Origin: Sphingobacterium psychroaquaticum
Lineage (GTDB): Bacteria > Bacteroidota > Bacteroidia > Sphingobacteriales > Sphingobacteriaceae
NCBI RefSeq assembly: GCF_900177625.1
Contig: NZ_FXAU01000005.1
Span: forward strand, 1 to 64,000
Direction: 5' to 3'
DNA: 64,000 nt
Shown here piece by piece: positions 43,053 through 52,379 of the stretch. The translations under genes were made by a program, and so were the position numbers. Below the pieces are notes generated by a model. The model was given only the letters and a program-made list of their open reading frames with translations, was not told the origin of the DNA and did not search any database. The stretch's first letter is position 1. Every line of letters starts with the position of its first letter.

Positions 43053-44918
43053 TTAGATATTTTCTGCTAGTTCCATCCATCGTTCTGATTTTTGGTCTAG
43101 TGTGATTTTTATGTCTTCGATCTCCTTGGCGATGGTCATTATCTCGGTGTGGTCGCTCAGTGTGTTTAGTTTGTTTGCTTTTGTTTCCAGTGTTTCTTCG
43201 AGCTGTTGGATTTCGTTTTCTAAGGCCTCATACTCGATCTGTTCTTTATAGCTTAATGTTTTTTTAGTAGTAACGCTAACTGGAGCTGGGGTATTAATCG
43301 TGTTCGTTTTTTCTTGCTCCTTTTTTTCTTTTAGGGCGTTCTCTTGTTCCGATTTGTAATCGGCATAGTTTCCGTTGTATATTCGGATGTTGCCCTCTCC
43401 TTCAAAAATGAAAAGCTGATCTGTTAACTTGTCAATTAAGTAACGGTCGTGGGAAACCATAACTAATACACCAGGATAGTTTTCTAAAAACTCTTCCAGT
43501 ACATTTAATGTGTCGATATCTAAATCGTTGGACGGCTCATCGAGAATTAAGAAATTTGGACTACCCATTAAGACACGCATAAGTTGTAAACGTTTCTTTT
43601 CTCCCCCACTCAATTTGCTAACCATAGCATATTGTTTTTCGGGTGGAAACAGGAATAGTGTTAACAACTGCGATGCTGTGATTACATCTTTGTTTGCCAT
43701 CTCGATATATTCGGCAACATTTTTTACGACATCAATAACACGATCTTCTTCTTTGAACTCGAGACCGCCCTGTTTGTAGTAACCGAATTTTGTGGTCTCC
43801 CCTATTTCGATGGTTCCACTATCTGGTTGTATTGAGTTTGTAATTAGATTTAAGAAGGTAGATTTTCCGGTACCATTCTTTCCTGCTAAACCAATGCGAT
43901 CACCTTTCTTGAATGTGTAACTGAAGTTGGTGATTAAGGTGTTTGATCCAAATGATTTTGATATATTTTCTATTTCGATAATTTTAGAACCTTGACGGCT
44001 TACTTTTACCGATAGTTGAACTTGTTCTTTCTTTTGTGGTCCTTTCGCTTTGTCTTCTAAATCGTAGTATGCTTCGATCCTTGATTTGGATTTTGTTCCA
44101 CGCGCTTGCGGCTGACGGCGCATCCATTCCAATTCCCTACGGAGTAAATTGCGCGCTTTGTCTGCCATCGCAACATCGATGGTTTCACGTTCTGCTTTCT
44201 TCTCCAAGAAATAGGTGTAATTTCCTTTGTAGGTATATACATTTCCTTTATCGAGTTCGCGAATTTCATTACAGATGTTATCTAAGAAGTACCTATCGTG
44301 GGTAACAAGTAACACCGTTTTGTTGCCGGTCGTTAATAGCTTCTCTAACCATTCAATTGTTTCAATATCCAAATGGTTGGTTGGCTCATCTAGAATATAT
44401 ACATCTGGTTCGTCTATTAAAAGCTTAGCTAGAGATAGACGCTTCTTTTGTCCTCCCGAAAGACTATGGATGTCTTGTGTGAAATCCGAAATTTGTAAGC
44501 GGTTCAAGATGGTTTTAATGTTGTGCTCGTATTCCCATGCTTCCAATGCAGTTAGCTTATCCATAAGGTCGGCTAGTTTATCCTGATCAACCACATCGTT
44601 ATTCAATAAAAGTTCGTATTCTTTTATGACTTGCTGTTGTTCATTGTCTGCGCTGTAGATAAAATCGTTCACTGTTTTCATCCCTGTGAAGTCAGGTTCT
44701 TGTGCCAAAACGCCGATACGAATACCTTTTTCTTTGACTACTTTTCCGTCTGTTGGTACAACAATTCCGGCTAAGATTTTCAATAAGGTAGATTTACCTG
44801 TTCCATTAATACCCACTAAAGCTACACGATCTCCTTTTTGGAGTGCGAAATGTAGATTTTTAAATAACCACCTGTCGTTGTAGGAATGGCTTACTTGTTC
44901 CGTTGCTAAAATACTCAA
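43053..44918 (-). CDS. ABC-F family ATPase (Uup-like)
   Basis: The 621-residue protein has two ABC ATPase domains (P-loops GINGTGKST and GKNGTGKST; signatures LSGGQKKRLSLAKLL and LSGGEKKRLQLMRVL), no membrane parts, and a C-terminal coiled coil (residues about 555-620). This is the Uup/YdiF layout of ribosome-associated ABC-F proteins. Translation starts at TTG 44918, since an in-frame stop lies just upstream and no ATG fits. About 230 bases of leader may precede it. Cytoplasmic role in translation or stalled-ribosome rescue is inferred from the family. Confidence 0.93.
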   Translation of the reverse strand: MSILATEQVSHSYNDRWLFKNLHFALQKGDRVALVGINGTGKSTLLKILAGIVVPTDGKVVKEKGIRIGVLAQEPDFTGMKTVNDFIYSADNEQQQVIKEYELLLNNDVVDQDKLADLMDKLTALEAWEYEHNIKTILNRLQISDFTQDIHSLSGGQKKRLSLAKLLIDEPDVYILDEPTNHLDIETIEWLEKLLTTGNKTVLLVTHDRYFLDNICNEIRELDKGNVYTYKGNYTYFLEKKAERETIDVAMADKARNLLRRELEWMRRQPQARGTKSKSRIEAYYDLEDKAKGPQKKEQVQLSVKVSRQGSKIIEIENISKSFGSNTLITNFSYTFKKGDRIGLAGKNGTGKSTFLNLITNSIQPDSGTIEIGETTKFGYYKQGGLEFKEEDRVIDVVKNVAEYIEMANKDVITASQLLTLFLFPPEKQYAMVSKLSGGEKKRLQLMRVLMGSPNFLILDEPSNDLDIDTLNVLEEFLENYPGVLVMVSHDRYLIDKLTDQLFIFEGEGNIRIYNGNYADYKSEQENALKEKKEQEKTNTINTPAPVSVTTKKTLSYKEQIEYEALENEIQQLEETLETKANKLNTLSDHTEIMTIAKEIEDIKITLDQKSERWMELAENI

Positions 44919-45268
44919 TTTTTAATGTATTTATTATCAGTGTTTTATGTTTTTTTTGTAGACTTTCTTGTTTTTATTTACAAAGCAACCTGCATACAAG
45001 TCTTTCTTTTGCAAGCTATTAGGATGTCTGTCGCGTGTTTTTTCTGTGAATTGTTCTACATCAAAGGGCACCTGAATCAATATAGAATACAAGATTATAT
45101 ATCTATTCATTTGTTCTTAAAATCACATTTGGCTGAGCCATACTATCCCAAGTACAAAAATAAATAAATATTACAGGAATTGAGCGTTTTGCGCACGAAT
45201 GAGGTGAGAAATTACAGAGGGATTAAATAAGCAGCCTTCGAAGCCTGTTGTTTACCTCCTAGTTTTGT
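44919..45268. other. Gene-free gap between the ABC-F gene and apaG
   Basis: This is 350 bases of T-rich sequence. On the minus strand TATTTTTG at 45162-45155 could start a transcript with a leader of about 230 bases before the ABC-F TTG. An 80-codon plus-strand frame (44925-45167) shows no domain or sensible composition and is not called. No RNA gene was recognised. Confidence 0.5.
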
Positions 45269-45655
45269 TTAATTGAGCTTAAAAGATGCTATGAGATTGA
45301 AGCGAGGGATATCGACTAAAAATATGTTTCCATCCACTTCCCGCATCATTTCGTAGTAACCTTCCATATAGCCCATTTCGCTTTTTAAGTTACACCCAGA
45401 AACATATCTATGTAATTCGCCTGGTCCTAGTACCGGTTGCTCTCCAACGACCCCTTCCCCATCAACTTGTTTGAAATCACCGATAGAATCGAAGATATCC
45501 CAGTGTCGACCGAGTAACTGAATCGTGTTATCGCTCAAGTTTTCAATCGTTATTTGATAGGAAAACATATAGTGAAGTTTTTCCGGATTGGAATATTCGG
45601 GTTGATAAATAACGTCAACGGATACCTTCACGCCTGCTGTGATCTGTGTAGTCAT
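45269..45655 (-). CDS. apaG: ApaG domain protein
   Basis: The 128-residue protein is a single ApaG beta-sandwich: VKVSVDVIYQPEYS, ENLSDNTIQLLGRHWDIFD, VVGEQPVLGPGELHRYVSGC and GYMEGYYEM are the family landmarks. ApaG proteins are linked to divalent metal tolerance in some bacteria, and related domains bind nucleotide-like ligands. It is transcribed alone from a good promoter (TTG at 45712-45710, TATGTTTG at 45689-45682). Confidence 0.93.
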   Translation of the reverse strand: MTTQITAGVKVSVDVIYQPEYSNPEKLHYMFSYQITIENLSDNTIQLLGRHWDIFDSIGDFKQVDGEGVVGEQPVLGPGELHRYVSGCNLKSEMGYMEGYYEMMREVDGNIFLVDIPRFNLIASFKLN

Positions 45656-45681
45656 TTGATTGCTATGTTATTAATCTCAAT

Positions 45682-45712
45682 CAAACATAAATAATTTTGT
45701 GATGATTTGCAA
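45682..45712 (-). promoter_or_regulatory. apaG promoter
   Basis: On the minus strand TTG (45712-45710) is followed after 20 bases by TATGTTTG (45689-45682), giving a leader of about 25 bases. Confidence 0.6.
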
Positions 45713-45742
45713 GGGAACTTTTTGTGGAATTGTTTTACATGC

Positions 45743-45771
45743 TTTGTTGGTTCATATTTTTAGTAGCTTTG
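45743..45771 (+). promoter_or_regulatory. Promoter overlapping the 5' end of the RsmI-like frame
   Basis: TTTG (45743-45746) is followed after 17 bases by TAGCTTTG (45764-45771), which ends 3 bases before ATG 45775. It lies inside the longest frame (from 45724), so that start is excluded. Confidence 0.55.
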
Positions 45772-45774
45772 GCT

Positions 45775-46488
45775 ATGTCATCAGGAGTGTTATATCTAAT
45801 ACCTGTACCTTTAGCAGAAAGGGCAGAAAAGTCATCATATACCTTGATTCATGCTGATCTGATAAACAGCATCGATACGTATATTGTCGAGAACGAGAAA
45901 GTTGCGCGTCGGTTTTTAAAAGAGGCCGGATTAAAAACGCCACAACAGCAGCTTACTATTCATGATTATGGTAAGCATGTTCGAGAAAAAGTCGACTACG
46001 CTGTGTTTTTTGCTTCCATACAGGAAGGGAAGGATCTTGGTTTAATGTCAGATGCCGGTTGTCCTGGTGTGGCAGATCCTGGGGCAGAAATTGTTGCAGA
46101 AGCACATCGTCGTGGTATTCGTGTTGTTCCCCTAGTGGGGCCAAGTTCTATTTTATTAGCCTTGATGGCATCGGGTTTTAATGGGCAGAAGTTTGCTTTT
46201 CAGGGGTATCTTCCGATCGATAAAGGAGAGCGTGGTCGTAAAATTAAGGAGCTTGAACTTCAATCTTTCAAGGAGCGGCAAACACAGATTTTTATCGAAA
46301 CACCTTTCCGGAATCAAGCACTTTATGACGAGCTATTGCGGACATGTAAAGACCAGACTAAGCTGTGTGTTGCCTGTAATATCACCGGGGAAGATGAGTT
46401 TATTTTGACGTTTCCTATTTCACAGTGGAAAAAAAGAAAGGTAGATTTACATAAGAAGCCCACTATTTTTTTGATTTACAGTAACTAA
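45775..46488 (+). CDS. RsmI-like SAM-dependent methyltransferase (tetrapyrrole methylase fold)
   Basis: The 237-residue protein starts MSSGVLYLIPVPLAE and has LMSDAGCPGVADPGAEIV and VPLVGPSSILLALMASGF, motifs of the 16S rRNA C1402 2'-O-methyltransferase family. Bacteroidota often carry this shorter type in addition to canonical RsmI. Substrate may be rRNA but is not proven. The chosen ATG is 3 bases past a -7 box, implying leaderless mRNA. The next gene begins 6 bases later. Confidence 0.88.
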   Translation: MSSGVLYLIPVPLAERAEKSSYTLIHADLINSIDTYIVENEKVARRFLKEAGLKTPQQQLTIHDYGKHVREKVDYAVFFASIQEGKDLGLMSDAGCPGVADPGAEIVAEAHRRGIRVVPLVGPSSILLALMASGFNGQKFAFQGYLPIDKGERGRKIKELELQSFKERQTQIFIETPFRNQALYDELLRTCKDQTKLCVACNITGEDEFILTFPISQWKKRKVDLHKKPTIFLIYSN

Positions 46489-46494
46489 AACAAC

Positions 46495-46986
46495 ATGCTC
46501 GAATATTTGCAAAAAGGAGTAACAGAAGAATTTGTGCAATACATGGTTGTTGCCGGTATCCTTCGGATTATTATATGGTTGTTTTTTGGCTATACGATTT
46601 ATAGTACATTAAAGCTTGTAAAAAGGGAAAACCAATGTATTTTACCGAGTCAAGCTTGGTTTGTAGCTCTTCCTTTCTTTAATATTTATTGGAATTTTGA
46701 GGTTGTGAGACGGTTATCGGACTCTTTGAACAATGAGTTTTACGATCGTCAGATTGAAGTGGAAGAAAATCCGACGCGTCGCTCAGGTATGCTTTTTGCC
46801 TGGACCTTTTTGTTGTCGAATATTCCTTTACCTCCCTTTATCCTAGTTACGATCGGACTGTTACATTTGGTTTATTTTGTGACCTATTGGGTTAAGATTG
46901 CCCAGCACCGAAGTTTACTTAAGCTTCATATTGGGCACTACGGATTAGATTATAAAATTGAAGATAAACAAACGCATGAAAATTAG
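46495..46986 (+). CDS. Small inner-membrane protein of unknown function
   Basis: This 163-residue protein has about four membrane segments (residues roughly 17-37, 50-70, 98-116, 118-136) and the pattern WFVALPFFNIYWNFEVVRRLSDSLN. That pattern is seen in Bacteroidota membrane proteins of unknown role; I do not name a family. It overlaps nif3 by 11 bases, so it is translated from the same mRNA as its neighbours. Confidence 0.8.
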   Translation: MLEYLQKGVTEEFVQYMVVAGILRIIIWLFFGYTIYSTLKLVKRENQCILPSQAWFVALPFFNIYWNFEVVRRLSDSLNNEFYDRQIEVEENPTRRSGMLFAWTFLLSNIPLPPFILVTIGLLHLVYFVTYWVKIAQHRSLLKLHIGHYGLDYKIEDKQTHEN

Positions 46987-48073
46987 CACCTTGACACAAT
47001 ATTTGGAGCAGCTTGCTCCTCTTTCCTATCAGGAAAGCTATGATAATTCAGGTTTGATTGTGGGCAACCCACAGGATGAAATCCATAAGGCATTAATCGC
47101 ATTAGACTGTACGGAAGATGTGGTGGATGAGGCGATCCAAAAAGGATGCGATATCATTATTTCCCACCATCCTATTGTGTTTAAAGGGTTGAAGAAATTC
47201 AATGGCAAGAATTATGTGGAGCGTGTTGTTATTAAGGCGATCAAGCATAATATCGCTTTGTATGCTATCCACACCAATTTGGATAATGTTTTAGGCGGCG
47301 TAAACAGTAAAATTGCGGAAAAACTAGCGCTGGAAAATGTGGCTATTTTAAGTCCGAAGAGTCATCTTTTAAAGCAATTAACCGTGTATGTTCCGCGTAC
47401 CCACGTGGAGGCCGTTCGGGATGCCTTGTTTGAAGCAGGCGCGGGTGCCGTGGGCAACTATGATCAATGCAGTTATAATACGATTGGTTACGGTACTTTT
47501 CGCGGACAAGAGGGCGCTAACCCGACAATTGGTGAGGTGGGTGTACAAGAGCGCGTAGAGGAAACAAAAATAGAGGTTGTCTTTCCGGCGATGAAAGAGC
47601 GTGCTATTTTGGTTGCGATGTATGCGGCGCATCCGTATGAGGAAGTTGCACATACTATCCTGACGCTAGAAAATTCGCTACATACCGTCGGTTCAGGGGT
47701 GATTGGCAATCTTCCTGCCGGAATGGATGAAATGGAGCTTCTCGCCTATTTGAAAGACAAGCTTAAACTATCCGTGATTCGACATACTAAGCTGTTGGAT
47801 AAAGCCGTTCATCGGATTGCTATCTGTGGTGGTGCTGGTGGTTTCCTTTTGTCTGAAGCAAAGCGTTCAGGGGCTGATGTGTTTGTTACGGCAGATTATA
47901 AGTACCATGAATTTTTTGATGCGGAGGATGACTTGCTGATTGCTGACATTGGACATTTTGAAAGTGAACAATTTACACAAGAATTATTATTAGATATAAT
48001 ACGGAAAAAATTTGTTAACTTTGCTGTCTTATTGACAGAAATAGACACAAATCCTATAAAATACTATAGTTAA
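46976..48073 (+). CDS. Nif3-like dinuclear metal-centre protein
   Basis: This 365-residue protein has the two Nif3 halves (YDNSGLIVGNP, IISHHPIVFKGLKKF, AIHTNLDNV at the start; GGAGGFLLSEAKRSGADVFVTADYKYHEFFD, shown in parts GGAGG and TADYKYHEF, at the end) that hold the two-metal site. An inserted PII-like domain (residues about 130-240, with YAAHPYEE) lies between. It forms a hexameric ring; substrate unknown. ATG 46976 overlaps the previous gene; the C4 zinc-ribbon gene starts directly after the stop. Confidence 0.94.
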   Translation: MKISTLTQYLEQLAPLSYQESYDNSGLIVGNPQDEIHKALIALDCTEDVVDEAIQKGCDIIISHHPIVFKGLKKFNGKNYVERVVIKAIKHNIALYAIHTNLDNVLGGVNSKIAEKLALENVAILSPKSHLLKQLTVYVPRTHVEAVRDALFEAGAGAVGNYDQCSYNTIGYGTFRGQEGANPTIGEVGVQERVEETKIEVVFPAMKERAILVAMYAAHPYEEVAHTILTLENSLHTVGSGVIGNLPAGMDEMELLAYLKDKLKLSVIRHTKLLDKAVHRIAICGGAGGFLLSEAKRSGADVFVTADYKYHEFFDAEDDLLIADIGHFESEQFTQELLLDIIRKKFVNFAVLLTEIDTNPIKYYS

Positions 48074-48817
48074 ATGGAACAAACCGTCGAACAAAAGTTA
48101 AAAGCATTATGGGCGCTACAATCCATACATACTAAGATAGATAAAATTCGTCAGGTACGTGGCGAGTTGCCTATTGAGGTTGCTGATCTGGAAGACGAGA
48201 TTGCGGGCCTTGATACGCGTATCGAAAAAATCAGAACTGATCTAGATGATTTAGAAGATTCTATCGTAAAGCGTAAAAACATGATCAAAGATGCACAATC
48301 TGCGATCAAGAAGTACGAGGGGCAATTGAATGAAGTAAAGAACAACCGTGAATACGATGCTATTTCTAAAGAAATCGAAATTCAAGGGTTGGAAATCCAA
48401 GTCTGTGAGAAACGTATTCGTGAGGCTGAGTTCGAAATTAAAAATAGAACTGAAGCATACGACAACACACAGAAAAACCTTGAATTTAGCCAAGGTGAGT
48501 TGGATGTTAAGAAAAAGGAATTAGAAACCATCACTGGAGAAACAGAGAAAGAAGAAAATGCTTTGTTGGATAAAGCAGCTGGTGCAGAAAAGAAGATTGA
48601 AGAGCGATTGTTAAAAGTATATAGCAAGCTTCGTGGATCTTTCAGAAACGGTTTAGCTGTTGTTTCTATTGAGCGTGATAGCTGTTCAGGTTGCTACAAT
48701 AAGATTCCACCTCAGTTACAGTCTGAGATCCGTCAACGCAAAAAAATTATTATCTGCGAACACTGTGGTCGCGTAATTGTTGATGAAGGTATCGTTTTCG
48801 AAGAAGAAAACGGATAA
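48074..48817 (+). CDS. Coiled-coil protein with C-terminal C4 zinc ribbon
   Basis: The 247-residue protein is a long coiled-coil hairpin (residues about 20-185), then a zinc ribbon with two Cys pairs (CSGCYNKIPP and CEHCGRVIVDEG). It matches the family often encoded beside nif3, some members of which bind nucleotides or regulate gene expression. The start ATG immediately follows the nif3 stop. A terminator follows the gene. Confidence 0.93.
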   Translation: MEQTVEQKLKALWALQSIHTKIDKIRQVRGELPIEVADLEDEIAGLDTRIEKIRTDLDDLEDSIVKRKNMIKDAQSAIKKYEGQLNEVKNNREYDAISKEIEIQGLEIQVCEKRIREAEFEIKNRTEAYDNTQKNLEFSQGELDVKKKELETITGETEKEENALLDKAAGAEKKIEERLLKVYSKLRGSFRNGLAVVSIERDSCSGCYNKIPPQLQSEIRQRKKIIICEHCGRVIVDEGIVFEEENG

Positions 48818-48841
48818 TTACGGATTCTAAAGAAGATATAG

Positions 48842-48871
48842 AAAGCGTTCCAGTTCTGGAGCGCTTTTTTA
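48842..48871 (+). terminator. Terminator after the nif3-zinc ribbon operon
   Basis: AAAGCGTTCCAG (48842-48853) pairs with CTGGAGCGCTTT (48856-48867) with one wobble, followed by T residues. Confidence 0.85.
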
Positions 48872-48961
48872 TTTTGTATGATTTGTGCAACATCTCTGAT
48901 ATAAGTATGTGAAAACGAAGGAAACCCTTATTTTTGGGTGATTATCAGTTATTGATCTTAC

Positions 48962-51900
48962 ATGAACAAATCTTTTTCACGCATTTTAAAGACAATTGTC
49001 TTTTCAGGGGCGCTATTATCTGCAGCCCAAGCCCAACAAGAAACATTGCTACTACGCAGCCCTACAATCAGCGATAAGCATATCTCCTTTGTATATGGTG
49101 GGGATGTATGGATTGCCGACAAAAACGGTACGAATCCTCGTCGCTTAACAACAAATCCGGGAGTGGAGTTAAATCCAATCTTTTCTCCGGATGGACAGAG
49201 TATTGCTTTTACTGGAAATTATGATGGTAATACCGATGTGTATGTGGTTTCTATTTATGGAGGTGCACCTAAACGTGTAACGTTCCATCCTGCAGCGGAT
49301 GTGGTACGCGGCTGGTTGAATAATAATGAAGTTTACTTCACGACGACACGTGAGTTTACGTATTCGTTAGGCTCAAGACTTTATAAAACATCTCTGAATG
49401 GGGAGTTTGCGGCACCGTTGATGATGCCTGAGGCTTATCAAGGAAGCCCATCCGCCGACGGTCGTTATTGGGCCTATATTAAGAATACAGATCCTACCGA
49501 GCGTGATCGTGTTGCTTTCAAACGCTATAGAGGAGGTGGTATGCCTTCCATATGGATTTTTGATACCCAAACGAAAAACACAGAAATTGTACCGGGATCT
49601 AATAGCAACGATGTGAAACCCGTATGGTTGGGAAGTAAGGTTTACTTTTTGTCTGATCGGGATAAAATTGTAAATATTTTTGCATACGATACTAAAACAC
49701 AAAAGGTTGAAAAGATAACTGATTATAAAGATTACGATGTTAGAACATTAAGTGGTCGCAATAATGAATTAACGTTTGAGTACCAAGGTCGCGTACATAT
49801 TCTAAACACAGATAATAAGAAGGTGAATACCTTGGCTATTTCTGTTCATACGGATGCGATGTATAAGCGTCCGCATTATGCAAATATGACGGAGTCTATC
49901 CGCGCCTATAACATCTCTCCTACCGGTCAGCGAGCTTTGTTTGAAGGAAGAGGTGAGATTTTCAGTGTACCGAAAGAAAAAGGTGACGCACGAAATATCT
50001 CCAATTCACCAGGTTCGCACGAACGTTATCCTAGTTGGTCTCCAAATGGCAAGTGGATTTCTTATATTTCAGATAAGAACGGAAAGTTTGAGCTTGTTTT
50101 GCGCGATCAAGAGGCGAAGGATGCTCCGGTATACATTTCGTTGGGCGAGACCGCTTATTACTTCCAACCAACGTGGTCTCCAGATAGCAAAAAGCTATTT
50201 TATAACGATGCTCATTTAAACTTGTATTATGTCGACATCGACAGTAAGAAAGTAACGTTGGTAGACAATGATCGTTTGAGCTCAATGACGGGGCGCACAT
50301 CGAATCATTTCCAACCAGCCTGGTCTTATGATTCCAACTGGATTGCATACGTTAAAAGCTTGAATAACGGTGTTAGAACGTTGTTTATGTACAATGTAGA
50401 CACCAAACAAAGCACCCAAGTTACAGATGGCATGAGTGCGGTAAATCAGCCTACATTTAGTAGAGATGGAAAGTACTTATTCTTTAGTGCAAGCACAAAT
50501 ACAGGTTTGACAAACTCTGGATTGCATATGTCGGCTTACGAGAAGAATGTAAGCTATAGCGCATATGCTTTTATTCTTTCCAAGGATACGCCATCGATTT
50601 TCAAGAACGAAAGTGATGAAGAGAAAGTTGTAGAGGAAAAAGTAGAGGGTAAGAAAGAGGAACCTAAAAAGGCGGATGATAAGAAAGATGATAAAAAAGA
50701 GGAAGGGAAAGTAAAAGATAAGAAACCTGCGGGCATTAAGGTTGATTTGGACGATATCAGCAATCGTATTGTTGCTCTTCCTATTCTACCAGGCTATTTT
50801 AAGCTTAGCGGCGCTACAGAAGGGATGTTAACGTACATGCGTGGCCGCTCTATCAGTGTTTATGATTTAAACAAGCTGGAAGATAAAGTTATCGTAGAGA
50901 TGGCTAATGGTTTTGAAATCAGTGCGGATGGAAAGAAAATGATCTATAATGCTGGCCGAGACTTTTTCATCGTTAATGCTGGACAAAAGCCTGCGCCAGG
51001 AAACGGTAAAATCGAGTTTAAGGATATCAAGCAACTGGTTGATCCAGCAGCAGAATGGAATCAGGTTTTCAATGAAGTTTGGGCGATGCAGAAAGAGTTC
51101 TTTTATGTAGAGAATATGCACGGTGCAGATTGGAAAGCTATCAAGGCGAAATATGAAAAATTCTTGCCTTATGTGAGTCATCGCTCGGACCTAGGCTACC
51201 TATTGAATGAGATGATGGGAGAAATGGTTGTTGGTCATAATTACATTTATCCGGGAGATCAACCCTCTACACCATCAGTGAATACGGGGTCTTTGGGTGC
51301 TGATTTTAGTGTGGAGGCGAATGGATATAGCATCAACAAACTCTTTACGCGTTTAGATTGGAATCCTTCTTTCAAGGCACCTCTTTCCGAGCCCGGCTTG
51401 AACATTAAAGAAGGTGATTATATCGTTGCTGTGAATGGCGTTCCATTGACGAAAGACGTGAACTTGTACCAATTGCTGGAAAACACTGTTGGAAAGCAGG
51501 TTAGCTTAAAGATCAATGGCACAGCTTCATTGAATGGTGCGCGCGATGTTATTGTGCGTCCTGTTTCATTTAGCGATGAGGTTGAATTGCGTCGTATGGC
51601 ATGGGTAGAGAATAACAGGAAGCGTACGGATGAATTGAGTAATGGACAAATTGCGTATGTCTACATGCCGAATACTGGGCAAGAGGGGTATACCTATTTC
51701 AATCGTTATTACTTTTCACAAATGGACAAAAAGGCCTTGTTAATGGATGAACGGAATAATGGTGGTGGTTCTGTTGCGGATTACGTGATTGATCTTTTAT
51801 CTCGCGATTTGATCGCGGGCTGGAAGGTGCGTGATGGCAAAAGTTTTACGACACCAGGAAATGGTATTTATGGTCCGAAAGCGATGATTATCAATGAAAA

Positions 51901-52249
51901 TGCAGGATCAGGTGGAGATATGATGCCATATATGTTCCGTTTCAAAGGTTTGGGTAAGTTAGTTGGTAGAACGACGATGGGTATCTTGGTTGGTATCTCT
52001 GGTTATCCGCCGCTATTGGATGGTGGTAGCATCACCTCTCCAAACTTTGGTGTTTTTGATTTAGATAGCAAATATATTATCGAAAATGAAGGTGTTGCTC
52101 CAGATGTATTTGTGGAACAAACACCAAAAGACCTATTGGAAGGTAGAGATCCGCAATTGGAGAGAACAATTCAAATCCTTATGCAGGAAATGAAGACATA
52201 TCCATACAAGAATCTGAAAGATCCAAAAGACCCTAATCGGGTTAAATAA
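48962..52249 (+). CDS. Periplasmic tricorn-type S41 protease
   Basis: This 1095-residue protein has a signal peptide (about 1-24, AQAQ). An N-terminal beta-propeller follows (residues 30-530, many PxxSPDG and PSWSPNG blades), then a Lys/Glu/Asp-rich linker (about 550-595), a tricorn core, a PDZ domain (about 765-870, DYIVAVNGVPL) and the S41 domain. NENAGSGGDMMPY holds the probable nucleophile Ser. It should degrade peptides in the periplasm or at the surface. It stands alone with terminators on both sides. Confidence 0.92.
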   Translation: MNKSFSRILKTIVFSGALLSAAQAQQETLLLRSPTISDKHISFVYGGDVWIADKNGTNPRRLTTNPGVELNPIFSPDGQSIAFTGNYDGNTDVYVVSIYGGAPKRVTFHPAADVVRGWLNNNEVYFTTTREFTYSLGSRLYKTSLNGEFAAPLMMPEAYQGSPSADGRYWAYIKNTDPTERDRVAFKRYRGGGMPSIWIFDTQTKNTEIVPGSNSNDVKPVWLGSKVYFLSDRDKIVNIFAYDTKTQKVEKITDYKDYDVRTLSGRNNELTFEYQGRVHILNTDNKKVNTLAISVHTDAMYKRPHYANMTESIRAYNISPTGQRALFEGRGEIFSVPKEKGDARNISNSPGSHERYPSWSPNGKWISYISDKNGKFELVLRDQEAKDAPVYISLGETAYYFQPTWSPDSKKLFYNDAHLNLYYVDIDSKKVTLVDNDRLSSMTGRTSNHFQPAWSYDSNWIAYVKSLNNGVRTLFMYNVDTKQSTQVTDGMSAVNQPTFSRDGKYLFFSASTNTGLTNSGLHMSAYEKNVSYSAYAFILSKDTPSIFKNESDEEKVVEEKVEGKKEEPKKADDKKDDKKEEGKVKDKKPAGIKVDLDDISNRIVALPILPGYFKLSGATEGMLTYMRGRSISVYDLNKLEDKVIVEMANGFEISADGKKMIYNAGRDFFIVNAGQKPAPGNGKIEFKDIKQLVDPAAEWNQVFNEVWAMQKEFFYVENMHGADWKAIKAKYEKFLPYVSHRSDLGYLLNEMMGEMVVGHNYIYPGDQPSTPSVNTGSLGADFSVEANGYSINKLFTRLDWNPSFKAPLSEPGLNIKEGDYIVAVNGVPLTKDVNLYQLLENTVGKQVSLKINGTASLNGARDVIVRPVSFSDEVELRRMAWVENNRKRTDELSNGQIAYVYMPNTGQEGYTYFNRYYFSQMDKKALLMDERNNGGGSVADYVIDLLSRDLIAGWKVRDGKSFTTPGNGIYGPKAMIINENAGSGGDMMPYMFRFKGLGKLVGRTTMGILVGISGYPPLLDGGSITSPNFGVFDLDSKYIIENEGVAPDVFVEQTPKDLLEGRDPQLERTIQILMQEMKTYPYKNLKDPKDPNRVK

Positions 52250-52260
52250 TATAACGCTTA

Positions 52261-52326
52261 GCTTGCCTCCTTACGGCAAGCCTTTTATAGAGGTGTCTAA
52301 AGAGCTTTTTAGACACCTCTATTTTT
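52261..52326 (+). terminator. Two hairpins after the tricorn protease gene
   Basis: GCTTGCC pairs with GGCAAGC (52261-52281), and AGAGGTGTCTAAA (52289-52301) pairs perfectly with TTTAGACACCTCT (52308-52320), followed by a T run. Confidence 0.85.
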
Positions 52327-52343
52327 ATGTACGAGACCGACCT

Positions 52344-52375
52344 TTTGTATATACGTGGTAATTTATCTATGTTTA
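52344..52375 (+). promoter_or_regulatory. Promoter of the CPBP-cdsA transcript
   Basis: TTTG (52344-52347) is followed after 20 bases by TATGTTTA (52368-52375), one mismatch from TAnnTTTG, ending 4 bases before ATG 52380. Confidence 0.5.
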
Positions 52376-52379
52376 ACCC

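Noticed and set aside
44925..45167. 80-codon plus-strand frame in the ABC-F/apaG gap
   Set aside because: No domain, no promoter in the right place, and Phe/Tyr/Ile-heavy composition typical of random AT-rich DNA.
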